A stretch of DNA of 64,000 nt from Devosia sp. FKR38. GTDB lineage: Bacteria > Pseudomonadota > Alphaproteobacteria > Rhizobiales > Devosiaceae. Each line of letters begins with the position of its first letter. The stretch's first letter is position 1. Location of the stretch: contig NZ_STGC01000005.1 in the NCBI RefSeq assembly GCF_005222805.1, positions 1,402,456-1,466,455 on the forward strand, read 5' to 3'. The notes below the pieces were generated by a model. It was not told the DNA's origin. It saw only the letters and a list, made by a program, of their open reading frames with translations, and did no database searches. The translations under genes and the position numbers were made by a program. Of the stretch, positions 43,343-51,539 are shown in pieces.

Positions 43343-43438
43343 CCCTCCCCCTCTGTGGGGAGGGATCAAGGGAGGGGGGTAGTCCCGATATCGGGGCTCC
43401 CGCACCCCCTCCCAGCCTCCCCCATCAAGGGGGAGGTG
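43343..43438. repeat. GC-rich palindromic intergenic repeat, copy 2
   Basis: The accC-aat gap contains C-rich/G-rich inverted arms: ACCCTCCCCCT...GGGGAGGGA on the left and CCTCCCCC...GGGGGAGGTG on the right, each a small palindrome, flanking CCCGATATCGGGG (itself a dyad). Reverse-complementing the right arm gives CACCTCCCCCTTGATG followed by GGGAGGGGGT, closely like the left arm and like both arms of the element at 11191-11293. It is a second member of the same family, inside another operon. Confidence 0.75.
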
Positions 43439-43475
43439 CCGCCCGGCGGTCGCGGCACCAAGGGAGAATAGCTTG

Positions 43476-44123
43476 ATGGCCCGACGCCAAGACCCCTTTG
43501 ACATCGAGATCACGCCCGAGCTGATCATCCGCGCCTATAGCGCCGGCATCTTTCCCATGTCCGAAGATGCCGAGGACGAGAACCTGTTCTGGGTGAGCCC
43601 CGAACACCGCGGCATTCTCCCGCTCGATGGGTTCCGCCTCTCCACCAGCCTGCGCAAGGCCATCCGCAAGTCCGGCTTCACCGTGCGCGTCGACACCGAT
43701 TTCGCCGCGATCATCGACGGCTGCGCCACGGTCGGGGAAGACCGCGACACCACCTGGATCAACCGCACCATTCGCCAGGTCTATGGCGAATTGTTCAACC
43801 GCGGCGTCGCCCACACCGTCGAGGTCTGGGACGGCACAGAGCTGGTTGGTGGCCTCTATGGCTTGGCCATCGGCGGCGCCTTCTTCGGCGAATCCATGTT
43901 TCACCGCCGCACCAACGCCAGCAAGATCGCCATGGCCCATCTGGTCGCCCGGCTCAATGCCGGCGGCTTCGTGCTGCTCGACACCCAGTTCCTCACCGAT
44001 CACCTGGCCTCGCTGGGCGGCATCGAAATTGCCCGCCAGGACTATGAGGAGCGCCTCGCTGGCGCGCTCCTCCACCAGGGCGACTGGCACGCGTTTGACC
44101 GACTGGCGCAGCAGCCGGATTGA
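43476..44123 (+). CDS. aat: Leucyl/phenylalanyl-tRNA-protein transferase
   Basis: Aat adds Leu or Phe to proteins with N-terminal Arg or Lys, marking them for ClpS/ClpAP degradation (N-end rule). The 215-residue product has PELIIRAYSAGIFPMSEDA, FWVSPEHRGILPLDGF, TWINRTIRQVYGELFNRG, VGGLYGLAIGGAFFGESMF and LLDTQFLTDHLASLGG, matching the GNAT-like Aat family over its full length. The ATG at 43476 follows AGGGAG. Its TGA touches the stop of the convergent SDR gene with no base between. Confidence 0.95.
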   Translation: MARRQDPFDIEITPELIIRAYSAGIFPMSEDAEDENLFWVSPEHRGILPLDGFRLSTSLRKAIRKSGFTVRVDTDFAAIIDGCATVGEDRDTTWINRTIRQVYGELFNRGVAHTVEVWDGTELVGGLYGLAIGGAFFGESMFHRRTNASKIAMAHLVARLNAGGFVLLDTQFLTDHLASLGGIEIARQDYEERLAGALLHQGDWHAFDRLAQQPD

Positions 44124-44909
44124 CTAGTCGATCAGCGCCCCGCCGGTGGCATTGGCAAAGGTCGCCGTCATGCCGGCCGCCAGATCGCTCGACAGCAGCA
44201 CGGCCGCGTCGGCCACCTGCGCCAGCGCCGTAACCCGCCCGAGGGGAACGCCACTGCCCCATTCCTGCGACAGCGCCTCGAACGTCTTGCCCACCGCTGC
44301 GGCATGCTGCATCCAGGCGTCACGTACGCCCGGGGCATCGGGCGAGCCCGGCGAGCGTACCCAGCACACCCGCACACCCTTGGGGCCCGCTTCCTGGCCC
44401 AGCTGGCGCAGGAAATTCTCCACCGCCGCACAGGCAATGCCGAAGCCACCCACATTGGCCATGGTGACCCGGCCGACATTGGCCGTGATCCCCACGATCA
44501 CGCCACCACCATTGTCGGCCATGTGCTGCGCCAGAATCGTCCCGGTGTGGAACCAGGTGGTCATGCCGCCCAGGATCGGCGCCATCACCGCGTCATAGCC
44601 CAGCTCGGCCATATGGCTGCCCTGCACATCGTCCCAGAAGATGCCGTTGAACATGATCTTGACCGGCCCCACCCGGCCAGAGACCTCGGCCAGATGCTGG
44701 CGGATCGCCTCGGGATCGCGCGCATCCACCGTCGTCACCTCGACGCTGCCGCCAGCCGCCCGGATCGCATCGGCCACGGTGTCCAGCGGCGGCCGATTGC
44801 GCGCCGCCAGAACCACATGTGCGCCCTCGCGCGCATAGGCCCGCGCCACTGCGCCCCCGACGGCACCACTGCCGCCATAGACGATGGCTGTCTTGTTCTT
44901 GAGCAACAT
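44124..44909 (-). CDS. SDR-family protein with non-canonical active site
   Basis: A 261-residue short-chain dehydrogenase/reductase-fold protein. The N-terminal dinucleotide motif is YGGSGAVGGAVA (normally TGxxxGxG), followed by a full Rossmann pattern (VVLAARN, VDARDP, FNGIFWDD). The catalytic YxxxK is replaced by FGIAC (F156, C160), while the rest of the helix (AAVENFLRQLGQE) and the following strand (GVRVCWVRSPGS) fit the family. Normal SDR catalysis therefore looks impaired, although subgroups with this change exist. It lies beside the galactonate genes, where a sugar dehydrogenase would be expected. The ATG at 44909 has GAGGGGGA upstream. Confidence 0.83.
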   Translation of the reverse strand: MLLKNKTAIVYGGSGAVGGAVARAYAREGAHVVLAARNRPPLDTVADAIRAAGGSVEVTTVDARDPEAIRQHLAEVSGRVGPVKIMFNGIFWDDVQGSHMAELGYDAVMAPILGGMTTWFHTGTILAQHMADNGGGVIVGITANVGRVTMANVGGFGIACAAVENFLRQLGQEAGPKGVRVCWVRSPGSPDAPGVRDAWMQHAAAVGKTFEALSQEWGSGVPLGRVTALAQVADAAVLLSSDLAAGMTATFANATGGALID

Positions 44910-44999
44910 GGATTTCCCCCTCTTTGGGCACACCAATCGTGCGGCCCTGCCCGCCCCACTCTCTACGACGGGCGAGCTTTGGCCGTCTCGACACGCATA

Positions 45000-45034
45000 A
45001 AACAAAAAAGGCCCGCCATTGCTGGCGGGCCTTT
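45000..45034 (-). terminator. Intrinsic terminator of the dehydratase gene
   Basis: A perfect 12-bp stem (AAAGGCCCGCCA at 45007-45018, TGGCGGGCCTTT at 45023-45034) with a TTGC loop lies 27 bases after the dehydratase stop. On the minus strand it is followed by a T-rich run (TTTTTTGTTTT including the stem end), a strong terminator for leftward transcription. Confidence 0.88.
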
Positions 45035-45060
45035 CCGGTAACTTTTCGCTGACCAATCGA

Positions 45061-46869
45061 TCAGTGATTGTCGCGCGGCACACCATTGGTCTGGGCGATG
45101 CGCTGGTACTTTTCGGCGGGCTTGAGAATAGCGCCGTCGCCGAGCTGGCCGACGATGCCACGCTGGATTTCCTGCCAGGGCGTCTGGCTCTTGGGGAACT
45201 TGTAGCCACCCATCGATTCCAGATCGGCCCGGCGCGTCGCGATTTCATCATCGGAAATCAGGATGTTGGCCTGGCCGGTGTTGAGATCGATCCGCACGCG
45301 GTCGCCCGTGCGCAGGATGGCCAGATTGCCGCCGGCAGCCGCTTCCGGCGAGGCGTTCAGAATCGAGGGCGAGCCCGAGGTACCCGACTGGCGACCATCG
45401 CCGATACAGGCCAGCGCCGTGATGCCCTTCTTGATCAGATAGCTCGGCGGCCGCATGTTGACCACTTCAGCCGCACCCGGATAGCCGATCGGGCCGGCAC
45501 CGCGCATGAACAGCAGCGTGTTCTCGTCGATCTCGAGCGCGGGATCGTCGATGCGGTGGTGGTAATCCTCCGGACCATCAAACACCACCGCCTTGCCTTC
45601 AAACGCGCCGGGGCTGGCCGGGTTGTTGAGGTAGCGATCGCGGAACTCGGACGAGATCACTGATGTCTTCATGATGGCGTTGTCGAACAGATTGCCACGC
45701 AGCACCAGGAACCCGGCCTCGGTCTTGAGCGGATTGTTGAAGTGACGGATGACCTTGTCGTCCTGGATCGTCGTCGTCTTGCAGTTCTCGCCAATGGTCT
45801 TGCCGTTGACGGTGGGCGCGTTCTCGCGGATCAGGCCCTGGCTCATCAGCTCGTTGACCACCGCCGGCACGCCGCCGGCATGGTAGAAGTCCTCGCCCAG
45901 ATACTCGCCGGCCGGCTGCAGGTTCACCAGCAGCGGCACCTTATGGCCATAGGTCTGGAAATCCTGCAGGTCCAGCTCGACGCCGATATGCTTGGCAATC
46001 GCCTGGATGTGGATCGGGGCATTGGTCGAACCGCCGATGGCCGAATTGACCACGATGGTGTTGATGAAATTGTCCTTGGTCAGGATGTCGGAGGGCTTGA
46101 GGTCCTCATGCACCATGTCCACGATGCGCTTGCCGGTGCGATAGGCCATTTCCTGGCGATCGCGATAGGGCGCGGGAATGGCGGCCGAGCCGGGCAGCTG
46201 CATGCCCAGCGACTCGGCGAGCGAGTTCATGGTCGAGGCCGTGCCCATGGTGTTGCAATAGCCGGTCGAGGGCGCGGACGACGCCACCAGTTCGATGAAC
46301 TGGGCATAGTCGATCTCGCCAGCGGCCATCATCTGGCGCGCCTTCCACACGATGGTGCCCGAGCCGGTGCGCTCGCCCTTGTGCCAGCCATTGAGCATCG
46401 GCCCGACCGACAGCGCAATCGCCGGAATATTGACGGTCGCCGCGCCCATCAGCATGGCCGGGGTGGTCTTGTCGCAGCCAATGGTCAGCACCACGCCGTC
46501 GAGCGGATAGCCATAGAGCACTTCAACCAGGCCCAGATAGGCGAGGTTCCGGTCAAGGCCGGCGGTCGGGCGCTTGCCGGTTTCCTGGATCGGATGCACC
46601 GGGAATTCGATGGCAATGCCACCGGCTTCGCGGATGCCTTCGCGCACGCGCTCGGCCAGCACCATGTGGTGACGGTTGCAGGGGCTGAGGTCCGAACCGG
46701 TCTGGGCGATGCCGATGATCGGCTTGCCCGACTGCAGCTCTTCGCGCGACACACCGAAATTCATGTAGCGCTCGAGATAGAGCGCGGTCATGTCCGGGTT
46801 GTCGGGATTGTCGAACCAGGCGCGCGAGCGCAATTTTTGAGGCGCTGTACCGCCGTTTCCTGCCGTCAT
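45061..46869 (-). CDS. IlvD/Edd-family sugar-acid dehydratase, probably galactonate or a related pentonate
   Basis: A 602-residue Fe-S dehydratase that removes water from an aldonic acid to give the 2-keto-3-deoxy acid. The three cluster cysteines are C64 ([10 protein letters not shown]), C132 ([12 protein letters not shown]) and the one in [13 protein letters not shown]; the last motif, [17 protein letters not shown], is typical of the pentonate/hexonate group rather than branched-chain IlvD. Relatives act on L-arabinonate, D-xylonate and D-galactonate. Divergent dgoK and dgoA genes favour D-galactonate here (inference). The ATG at 46869 ([20 protein letters not shown]) is chosen over an unsupported longer frame to 47028. 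Confidence 0.85.
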   Translation of the reverse strand: MTAGNGGTAPQKLRSRAWFDNPDNPDMTALYLERYMNFGVSREELQSGKPIIGIAQTGSDLSPCNRHHMVLAERVREGIREAGGIAIEFPVHPIQETGKRPTAGLDRNLAYLGLVEVLYGYPLDGVVLTIGCDKTTPAMLMGAATVNIPAIALSVGPMLNGWHKGERTGSGTIVWKARQMMAAGEIDYAQFIELVASSAPSTGYCNTMGTASTMNSLAESLGMQLPGSAAIPAPYRDRQEMAYRTGKRIVDMVHEDLKPSDILTKDNFINTIVVNSAIGGSTNAPIHIQAIAKHIGVELDLQDFQTYGHKVPLLVNLQPAGEYLGEDFYHAGGVPAVVNELMSQGLIRENAPTVNGKTIGENCKTTTIQDDKVIRHFNNPLKTEAGFLVLRGNLFDNAIMKTSVISSEFRDRYLNNPASPGAFEGKAVVFDGPEDYHHRIDDPALEIDENTLLFMRGAGPIGYPGAAEVVNMRPPSYLIKKGITALACIGDGRQSGTSGSPSILNASPEAAAGGNLAILRTGDRVRIDLNTGQANILISDDEIATRRADLESMGGYKFPKSQTPWQEIQRGIVGQLGDGAILKPAEKYQRIAQTNGVPRDNH

Positions 46870-47152
46870 TTTGATCTTTCCTTGCTGCTGCCCGACGCAG
46901 CTGTGCCGCATCGGGTTTGGCCTCTTTCTAGCATGGCTGGCGGAGCTGTGAATGGGAATCCGCAGAAAAATCATACTTATGCGTTGGAGGTCATTCGATC
47001 TGCCGGAACGCCCCGAAAAGCTTACCAATCGAGGAGACGCAAGGCGGTCTTGCCGCTTTGGTGCGCCCGGCTGGCGCCGTCAGATTCCGTCTGGATGAAA
47101 TGGCCCTCAACCAGTAGGGTCGCGCCCGCAACCGGGCATCAGCGAGGCATTT
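46870..47152. promoter_or_regulatory. Divergent promoter region with a candidate operator
   Basis: This 283-base region separates the dehydratase gene from dgoK. At 46972-46981 it contains a short dyad, CATA-N2-TATG, in an A+T-rich patch, a plausible operator for a GntR- or LacI-type sugar regulator controlling both directions. No regulator gene is adjacent, so the assignment is tentative. No gene is seen here. Confidence 0.3.
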
Positions 47153-48079
47153 GTGACGGATAAAGTAGATTGGATTGCGGTGGATTGGGGCACGTCCAAT
47201 CTGCGCGCCTGGGGCCTGGCCGCCGACGGCAGCGTGGCCGTTGAGCGCAGCTCTCCCAAGGGCATGGGCAAGCTGACCCGCGAGCAGTTCCCCGAGGCCC
47301 TGACCGAATTGCTGGATGGCATCTCCGGGCTCAACGATGGCCCCATCCAGGTGCTGATCTGTGGCATGGCCGGGGCCCGCCAGGGCTGGCTGGAAGCGCC
47401 CTATCTCGAAGCCCCAACCGATCTTGCCGATCTTTTCGCTGGCGCCGTGCGCCCCGCCATGCCGGACGCGCGCTTTGCGCCCGCCATCCTGCCCGGCGTG
47501 TGCCAGCGCGGCGGCGCCGATGATGTGATGCGCGGCGAGGAGACCCAGCTGTTGGGCCTGGCGGCGCTGCATCCCGATTTCAACGGCATGGTCTGCATGC
47601 CGGGCACCCATTCGAAATGGGCGCGCCTGGAAGGCACCCGCATCACCCATTTTTCCACGGCCATGACCGGGGAAATGTTCGAGCTGCTGCGCAGCCAGTC
47701 CGTGCTGCGCCATTCGCTCACGGGCGATCTCGATGGTCCCAACCGCAGCGCCGGCTTCGTCAGCGGCGCCCGCGCCGGGCTGGACCATCCCGATCAGCTG
47801 CTGGGCACGCTGTTCAAGGTGCGCGCCAGCGCCCTGCTCTCCGACCGCCAGCCGGACTGGTGCGCGGGCTATCTCTCGGGGCTGCTGATCGGCACCGAGG
47901 TGGGCAGCAAGCGTCATCTGATTGGCGAACACCCCGTGCCATTGATCGGCTCGGCAGCGCTGTGCGGACTCTATGCCCAGGTGCTCGCCATGATCGGCGC
48001 GACCGGCGTGCCGCAGGATACAACCAAGATTGTGCTGGCGGGGCTCAAGGCCGCGCGCAGCCGGACCGCCCAGGAGTAG
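47153..48079 (+). CDS. dgoK: 2-dehydro-3-deoxygalactonokinase
   Basis: DgoK phosphorylates 2-keto-3-deoxygalactonate. The 308-residue product has the ASKHA-type phosphate motif AVDWGTSNLRAW at the N-terminus, GMAGARQGWLEAPY, the conserved PGTHSKWARLEGTRITHFSTAMTGE and VLAGLKAAR near the end, characteristic of the DgoK family. It starts with a GTG (47153) 5 bases after a GAGG. It is the first gene of a four-gene operon with tight spacing (3 bases to dgoA). Confidence 0.93.
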   Translation: MTDKVDWIAVDWGTSNLRAWGLAADGSVAVERSSPKGMGKLTREQFPEALTELLDGISGLNDGPIQVLICGMAGARQGWLEAPYLEAPTDLADLFAGAVRPAMPDARFAPAILPGVCQRGGADDVMRGEETQLLGLAALHPDFNGMVCMPGTHSKWARLEGTRITHFSTAMTGEMFELLRSQSVLRHSLTGDLDGPNRSAGFVSGARAGLDHPDQLLGTLFKVRASALLSDRQPDWCAGYLSGLLIGTEVGSKRHLIGEHPVPLIGSAALCGLYAQVLAMIGATGVPQDTTKIVLAGLKAARSRTAQE

Positions 48080-48082
48080 ACC

Positions 48083-48694
48083 ATGAACAATCGCCATCTC
48101 ATTGCCATTCTGCGTGGCATCACCCCCGGCGAGACGATTGCCGTCTGCGAGGCCCTGATCAACGCAGGCATCACCATGATCGAGGTGCCGCTCAATTCCC
48201 CTGACGCGCTGACGTCCATCGCCATGGCCTCCAATGCCTTGGGCGAGCGCTCGGCCATTGGCGCCGGCACGGTGCTGAGCAAGAAGCAGGTCTGGGCCGT
48301 GTCCGACGCGGGCGGCACCTTTGTGGTGTCCCCCGACACCAACAAGCAGGTGATCGAGGAAACCATCCGCCTGCGCATGTTCTCCTTCCCCGGCGTGTTC
48401 ACCCCAACCGACGCCTTCCGCGCCATCAAGGCCGGGGCCACCGGGCTGAAATTCTTCCCGGCTGAGGTTCTGGGCCCCAAGGGCATCAAGGCCATGAAGG
48501 CGGTGCTGCCGCCCGAGCTGCCGCTCTATGCCGTGGGCGGCGCCAATCCGGACAATTTCAACGAGTATTTCGCCGCGGGCTGCGCGGGCTTTGGCCTGGG
48601 CACCTATATCTACAAGCCCGGCATGGACGCCGGCCAGGTCGCCGAGCGCGCCGCCGCTGCCGTCACCGCCTATGACGCAGGAAAGCCCGCATGA
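48083..48694 (+). CDS. dgoA: 2-dehydro-3-deoxy-6-phosphogalactonate aldolase
   Basis: DgoA splits 2-keto-3-deoxy-6-phosphogalactonate to pyruvate and glyceraldehyde-3-phosphate. The 203-residue class I aldolase of the KDPG family has LIAILRGITPGE, IEVPLNSP, GAGTVLSKKQ and the Schiff-base lysine in GLKFFPAE (Lys123), followed by YAVGGANPDNFNEYF. The galactonate-type sequence and the neighbouring dgoK favour DgoA over Eda. Its stop overlaps the start of the lactonase gene (ATGA). Confidence 0.93.
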   Translation: MNNRHLIAILRGITPGETIAVCEALINAGITMIEVPLNSPDALTSIAMASNALGERSAIGAGTVLSKKQVWAVSDAGGTFVVSPDTNKQVIEETIRLRMFSFPGVFTPTDAFRAIKAGATGLKFFPAEVLGPKGIKAMKAVLPPELPLYAVGGANPDNFNEYFAAGCAGFGLGTYIYKPGMDAGQVAERAAAAVTAYDAGKPA

Positions 48695-49569
48695 ACCAGA
48701 CCGCCCGCCTTCTGATCGACAGCCAGTGCGCCCTGGGCGAAGGCCCGATCTGGCACCCCGGCCGCCAGCAGCTGTTCTTTTTTGACATCAACAACGAGAC
48801 GCTGTTTGCGGTGACTGCCGACGGCGCATTCGCCGACAGCTGGATGTTCAACGAGACGGTGGCCGCTGCGGCCATTCTGGATGACGATACGCTGGTGCTG
48901 GCCACCGATACCGGTCTCAAGCAGTTCGACCTCGCCACCGGCGGCATGAACCGCATCAACGAGATCGAGGCAGACAATGCCCAGACCCGCACCAATGACA
49001 GCCGCGTGCATCCCTCGGGCGCTTTCTGGATCGGCACCATGGATCGCGGGCCGGCAGAGGCGCCGATTGGCGCGGTCTATCATTATCGCGCCGGCGTGCT
49101 GACCACGCTCAAGTCCGGCATTGCCATCCCCAATGCCACCTGCTTCTCGCCCGATGGCCGCATTGCCTATTGGACCGATACCCCCAGCCGCCGCATCATG
49201 CAGTGCGCCACCGATCCCGCCACCGGCATGCCGGTGGGCGAATGGACGCTATTTGCAGATGTCTCTGACCAACCCGGCTATCCCGATGGCGCGGTGATCG
49301 ACAGCGAGGGCTATCTCTGGAACGCCCGCTGGGGCGGCAGCTGCGTGGTGCGCCATGCGCCCGATGGCAGCGTTGACCGCATCATCGACGTCCCCGTCAG
49401 CCAGGTCACCTGCCCCGCCTTTGGCGGCAAGGACCTCAAGACGCTGTTCATCACCACCGCCAACAAGAATATGAGCCCCGAACAGCTCGCGGCCGAGAAG
49501 GTGGCCGGTGGCCTTTTCGCCATCGACCTCGATATCGCCGGCCTCCCCGAAGCCAAAATTACCCTCTGA
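48691..49569 (+). CDS. SMP-30/gluconolactonase-family sugar lactonase
   Basis: A 292-residue six-bladed beta-propeller lactonase that opens aldonolactones to aldonates with a divalent metal. Visible metal and substrate residues include E in CALGEGPIWHP, the RTNDSRVHPSGAFWIGTM segment, IPNATCFSPDGR and GYPDGAVIDSEGYLWNARWGG. In this operon the probable substrate is galactono-lactone (inference). It overlaps dgoA by 4 bases and precedes the beta-galactosidase by 11. Confidence 0.9.
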   Translation: MNQTARLLIDSQCALGEGPIWHPGRQQLFFFDINNETLFAVTADGAFADSWMFNETVAAAAILDDDTLVLATDTGLKQFDLATGGMNRINEIEADNAQTRTNDSRVHPSGAFWIGTMDRGPAEAPIGAVYHYRAGVLTTLKSGIAIPNATCFSPDGRIAYWTDTPSRRIMQCATDPATGMPVGEWTLFADVSDQPGYPDGAVIDSEGYLWNARWGGSCVVRHAPDGSVDRIIDVPVSQVTCPAFGGKDLKTLFITTANKNMSPEQLAAEKVAGGLFAIDLDIAGLPEAKITL

Positions 49570-49580
49570 GACTTTTGCCC

Positions 49581-51539
49581 ATGACCACCCCCACGCTTGG
49601 CGTCTGCTACTATCCCGAACACTGGTCCGAAGACGTCTGGGAAACCGACGCCGCCCGCATGGCCGAAGTCGGCATCAAATATGTCCGCATCGGCGAATTT
49701 GCCTGGTCGCGCCTCGAACCCAAGCCGGGCCAGCTGCAGTTCGACTGGCTGATCCGCTCCATGGATGTGCTGGGCCGCCACGGCCTCAAGGTGATCTTCG
49801 GCACGCCCACCGCGACCCCGCCGCGCTGGATCGTGGACAAGCACCCCGATATGCTCGCCGTCGACGTGCAGGGCCGCCGCCGCGGCTTCGGTTCGCGCCG
49901 CCATTATGACTTCTCGCACCTCGGCTATCGCGAGGAATGCGCCCGCATCGTGCGCCTGCTGTCGGACGCCATCGGCGACCACCCGGCGCTGGGCGGCTGG
50001 CAGACCGACAATGAATATGGCTGCCACCAGACCACGCTGTCCTATTCGCCCGCGGCCACCGCTGGCTTCCAGCGCTGGCTGGAAGAAAAATACGGCACGA
50101 TCGAAGCGCTCAACCACGCCTGGGGCACGGTGTTCTGGTCCATGGATTACGACCGCTTCGACCAGATCGAGCTGCCGCATCTGCTGGTGACCGATGGCGC
50201 CCCGGCCCATCTGCTCGATTTCCGCCGCTACTCGTCCGATCAGGTCGGCGCCTTCAACAAGGTGCAGTACGACATCCTCAAGGCCCGTCGCCCCGACCTG
50301 CCGGTGATCCACAATTTCATGGGTCGCTTTGTCGACTTCGACCATTACGATCTGGCCGAGACGCTGGATGTGGCCGCCTGGGACGCCTATCCGCTCGGCC
50401 ATCTCGATGGCGGTCCGGAATCCGACGAAGTCAAGCGCGCCTATATGCGTCAGGGCGAGCCCGACTTTCAGGCCTTCTACCATGACCTCTACCGCACCGT
50501 CGGCCATGGCCGCTGGTGGATCATGGAGCAGCAGCCCGGCCCGGTGAACTGGGCCACGCACAATCCTGATCCCCTGCCCGGCATGGCCCGCCTGTGGGCC
50601 TGGGAAGCCTTTGGCCATGGCGCCGAAGTGGTGTCCTACTTCCGCTGGCGCCAGGCCCCCTTTGCCCAGGAACAGATGCACGCCGGCCTGCTGCGTCCCG
50701 ATAGCGAACCCGCACCGGCCTATGGCGAAGCCGCCCAGGTCGCCCGCGAACTGCGCGAGATCGGTCTCGCCGGCACGGCCAACAAGGGCCGCGTTGCCAT
50801 CGTCTATGACTATGAGAGCGAATGGGCCTGGCAGATCCAGCCGCAGGCCGACGGCTTCTCGCATGGCGCCCATGTGCGCGGCCTCTATGCGGCCTTCCGC
50901 AAGCATGGCGTGGATATCGACATCATCTCGCCCAAGACCAAGAGCTTTGCCGGCTACGACATTGTCGCCATCCCGGCGCTGTTCACCTGGAACGACGATC
51001 TGCGTGCCGCCATGGAGGCCTTCGAGGGCCATCTGCTGATCGGCCCGCGCACCGGCTCCAAGACCGAGAACTTCTCCATTCCGGCGCGCCTGGCACCGGA
51101 TCTCTCGGCCAATCTGCTCGACGTCAAGGTCATGCGCATCGACAGCATCAATCCGGCGGTCGAAGTCGAGGTCAAGGGCGGCGGCGCCGTCACCCATTGG
51201 CGTGAGCGCATCGAGACCAAGGCCAATGTGATCTTCGAGGACGTCGAAGGCTGGCCGGTGCTGATGTCGCAGGGCAAGCTGTTCTACCTCGGCGCCGCAG
51301 GCACCAAGGCGCTGGTGCAGCGCGTGGTGGACTATCTGATCGCCGAAGCCGACCTGCCGACGCTGGCCCTGCCCGCCGGCGTCCGCTGCCGCACTCGCGA
51401 CGGCTTCCGCATCTATGTCAACTACGGCGCCCATGCGGCCACACTGGTGCCGGCCAGCGACGAAGCCGGCTATGCGCTGGGCACCGCCGCTATGCCGCCT
51501 GCCGGTGTCACCGTGGCACGACTCGCCACGGCCTCGTAA
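49581..51539 (+). CDS. Beta-galactosidase, glycoside hydrolase family 42
   Basis: A 652-residue GH42 enzyme that releases galactose from beta-galactosides. It begins TLGVCYYPEHW and shows the retaining pair: acid/base Glu145 in QTDNEYGCHQ and nucleophile Glu316 in WWIMEQQPGPVNW. The TIM barrel is followed by the trimerisation domain (about 400-590) and a small beta domain. There is no signal peptide, so it works on imported substrates such as lactose or galacto-oligosaccharides. The ATG at 49581 is preferred. Its 3' end overlaps the convergent comEC gene by 32 bases. Confidence 0.93.
   Translation: MTTPTLGVCYYPEHWSEDVWETDAARMAEVGIKYVRIGEFAWSRLEPKPGQLQFDWLIRSMDVLGRHGLKVIFGTPTATPPRWIVDKHPDMLAVDVQGRRRGFGSRRHYDFSHLGYREECARIVRLLSDAIGDHPALGGWQTDNEYGCHQTTLSYSPAATAGFQRWLEEKYGTIEALNHAWGTVFWSMDYDRFDQIELPHLLVTDGAPAHLLDFRRYSSDQVGAFNKVQYDILKARRPDLPVIHNFMGRFVDFDHYDLAETLDVAAWDAYPLGHLDGGPESDEVKRAYMRQGEPDFQAFYHDLYRTVGHGRWWIMEQQPGPVNWATHNPDPLPGMARLWAWEAFGHGAEVVSYFRWRQAPFAQEQMHAGLLRPDSEPAPAYGEAAQVARELREIGLAGTANKGRVAIVYDYESEWAWQIQPQADGFSHGAHVRGLYAAFRKHGVDIDIISPKTKSFAGYDIVAIPALFTWNDDLRAAMEAFEGHLLIGPRTGSKTENFSIPARLAPDLSANLLDVKVMRIDSINPAVEVEVKGGGAVTHWRERIETKANVIFEDVEGWPVLMSQGKLFYLGAAGTKALVQRVVDYLIAEADLPTLALPAGVRCRTRDGFRIYVNYGAHAATLVPASDEAGYALGTAAMPPAGVTVARLATAS

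Noticed and set aside
44910..45251. N-terminal extension of the SDR protein to 45251
   Set aside because: It runs through a strong terminator and into the end of the dehydratase gene; the ATG at 44909 begins the Rossmann fold.
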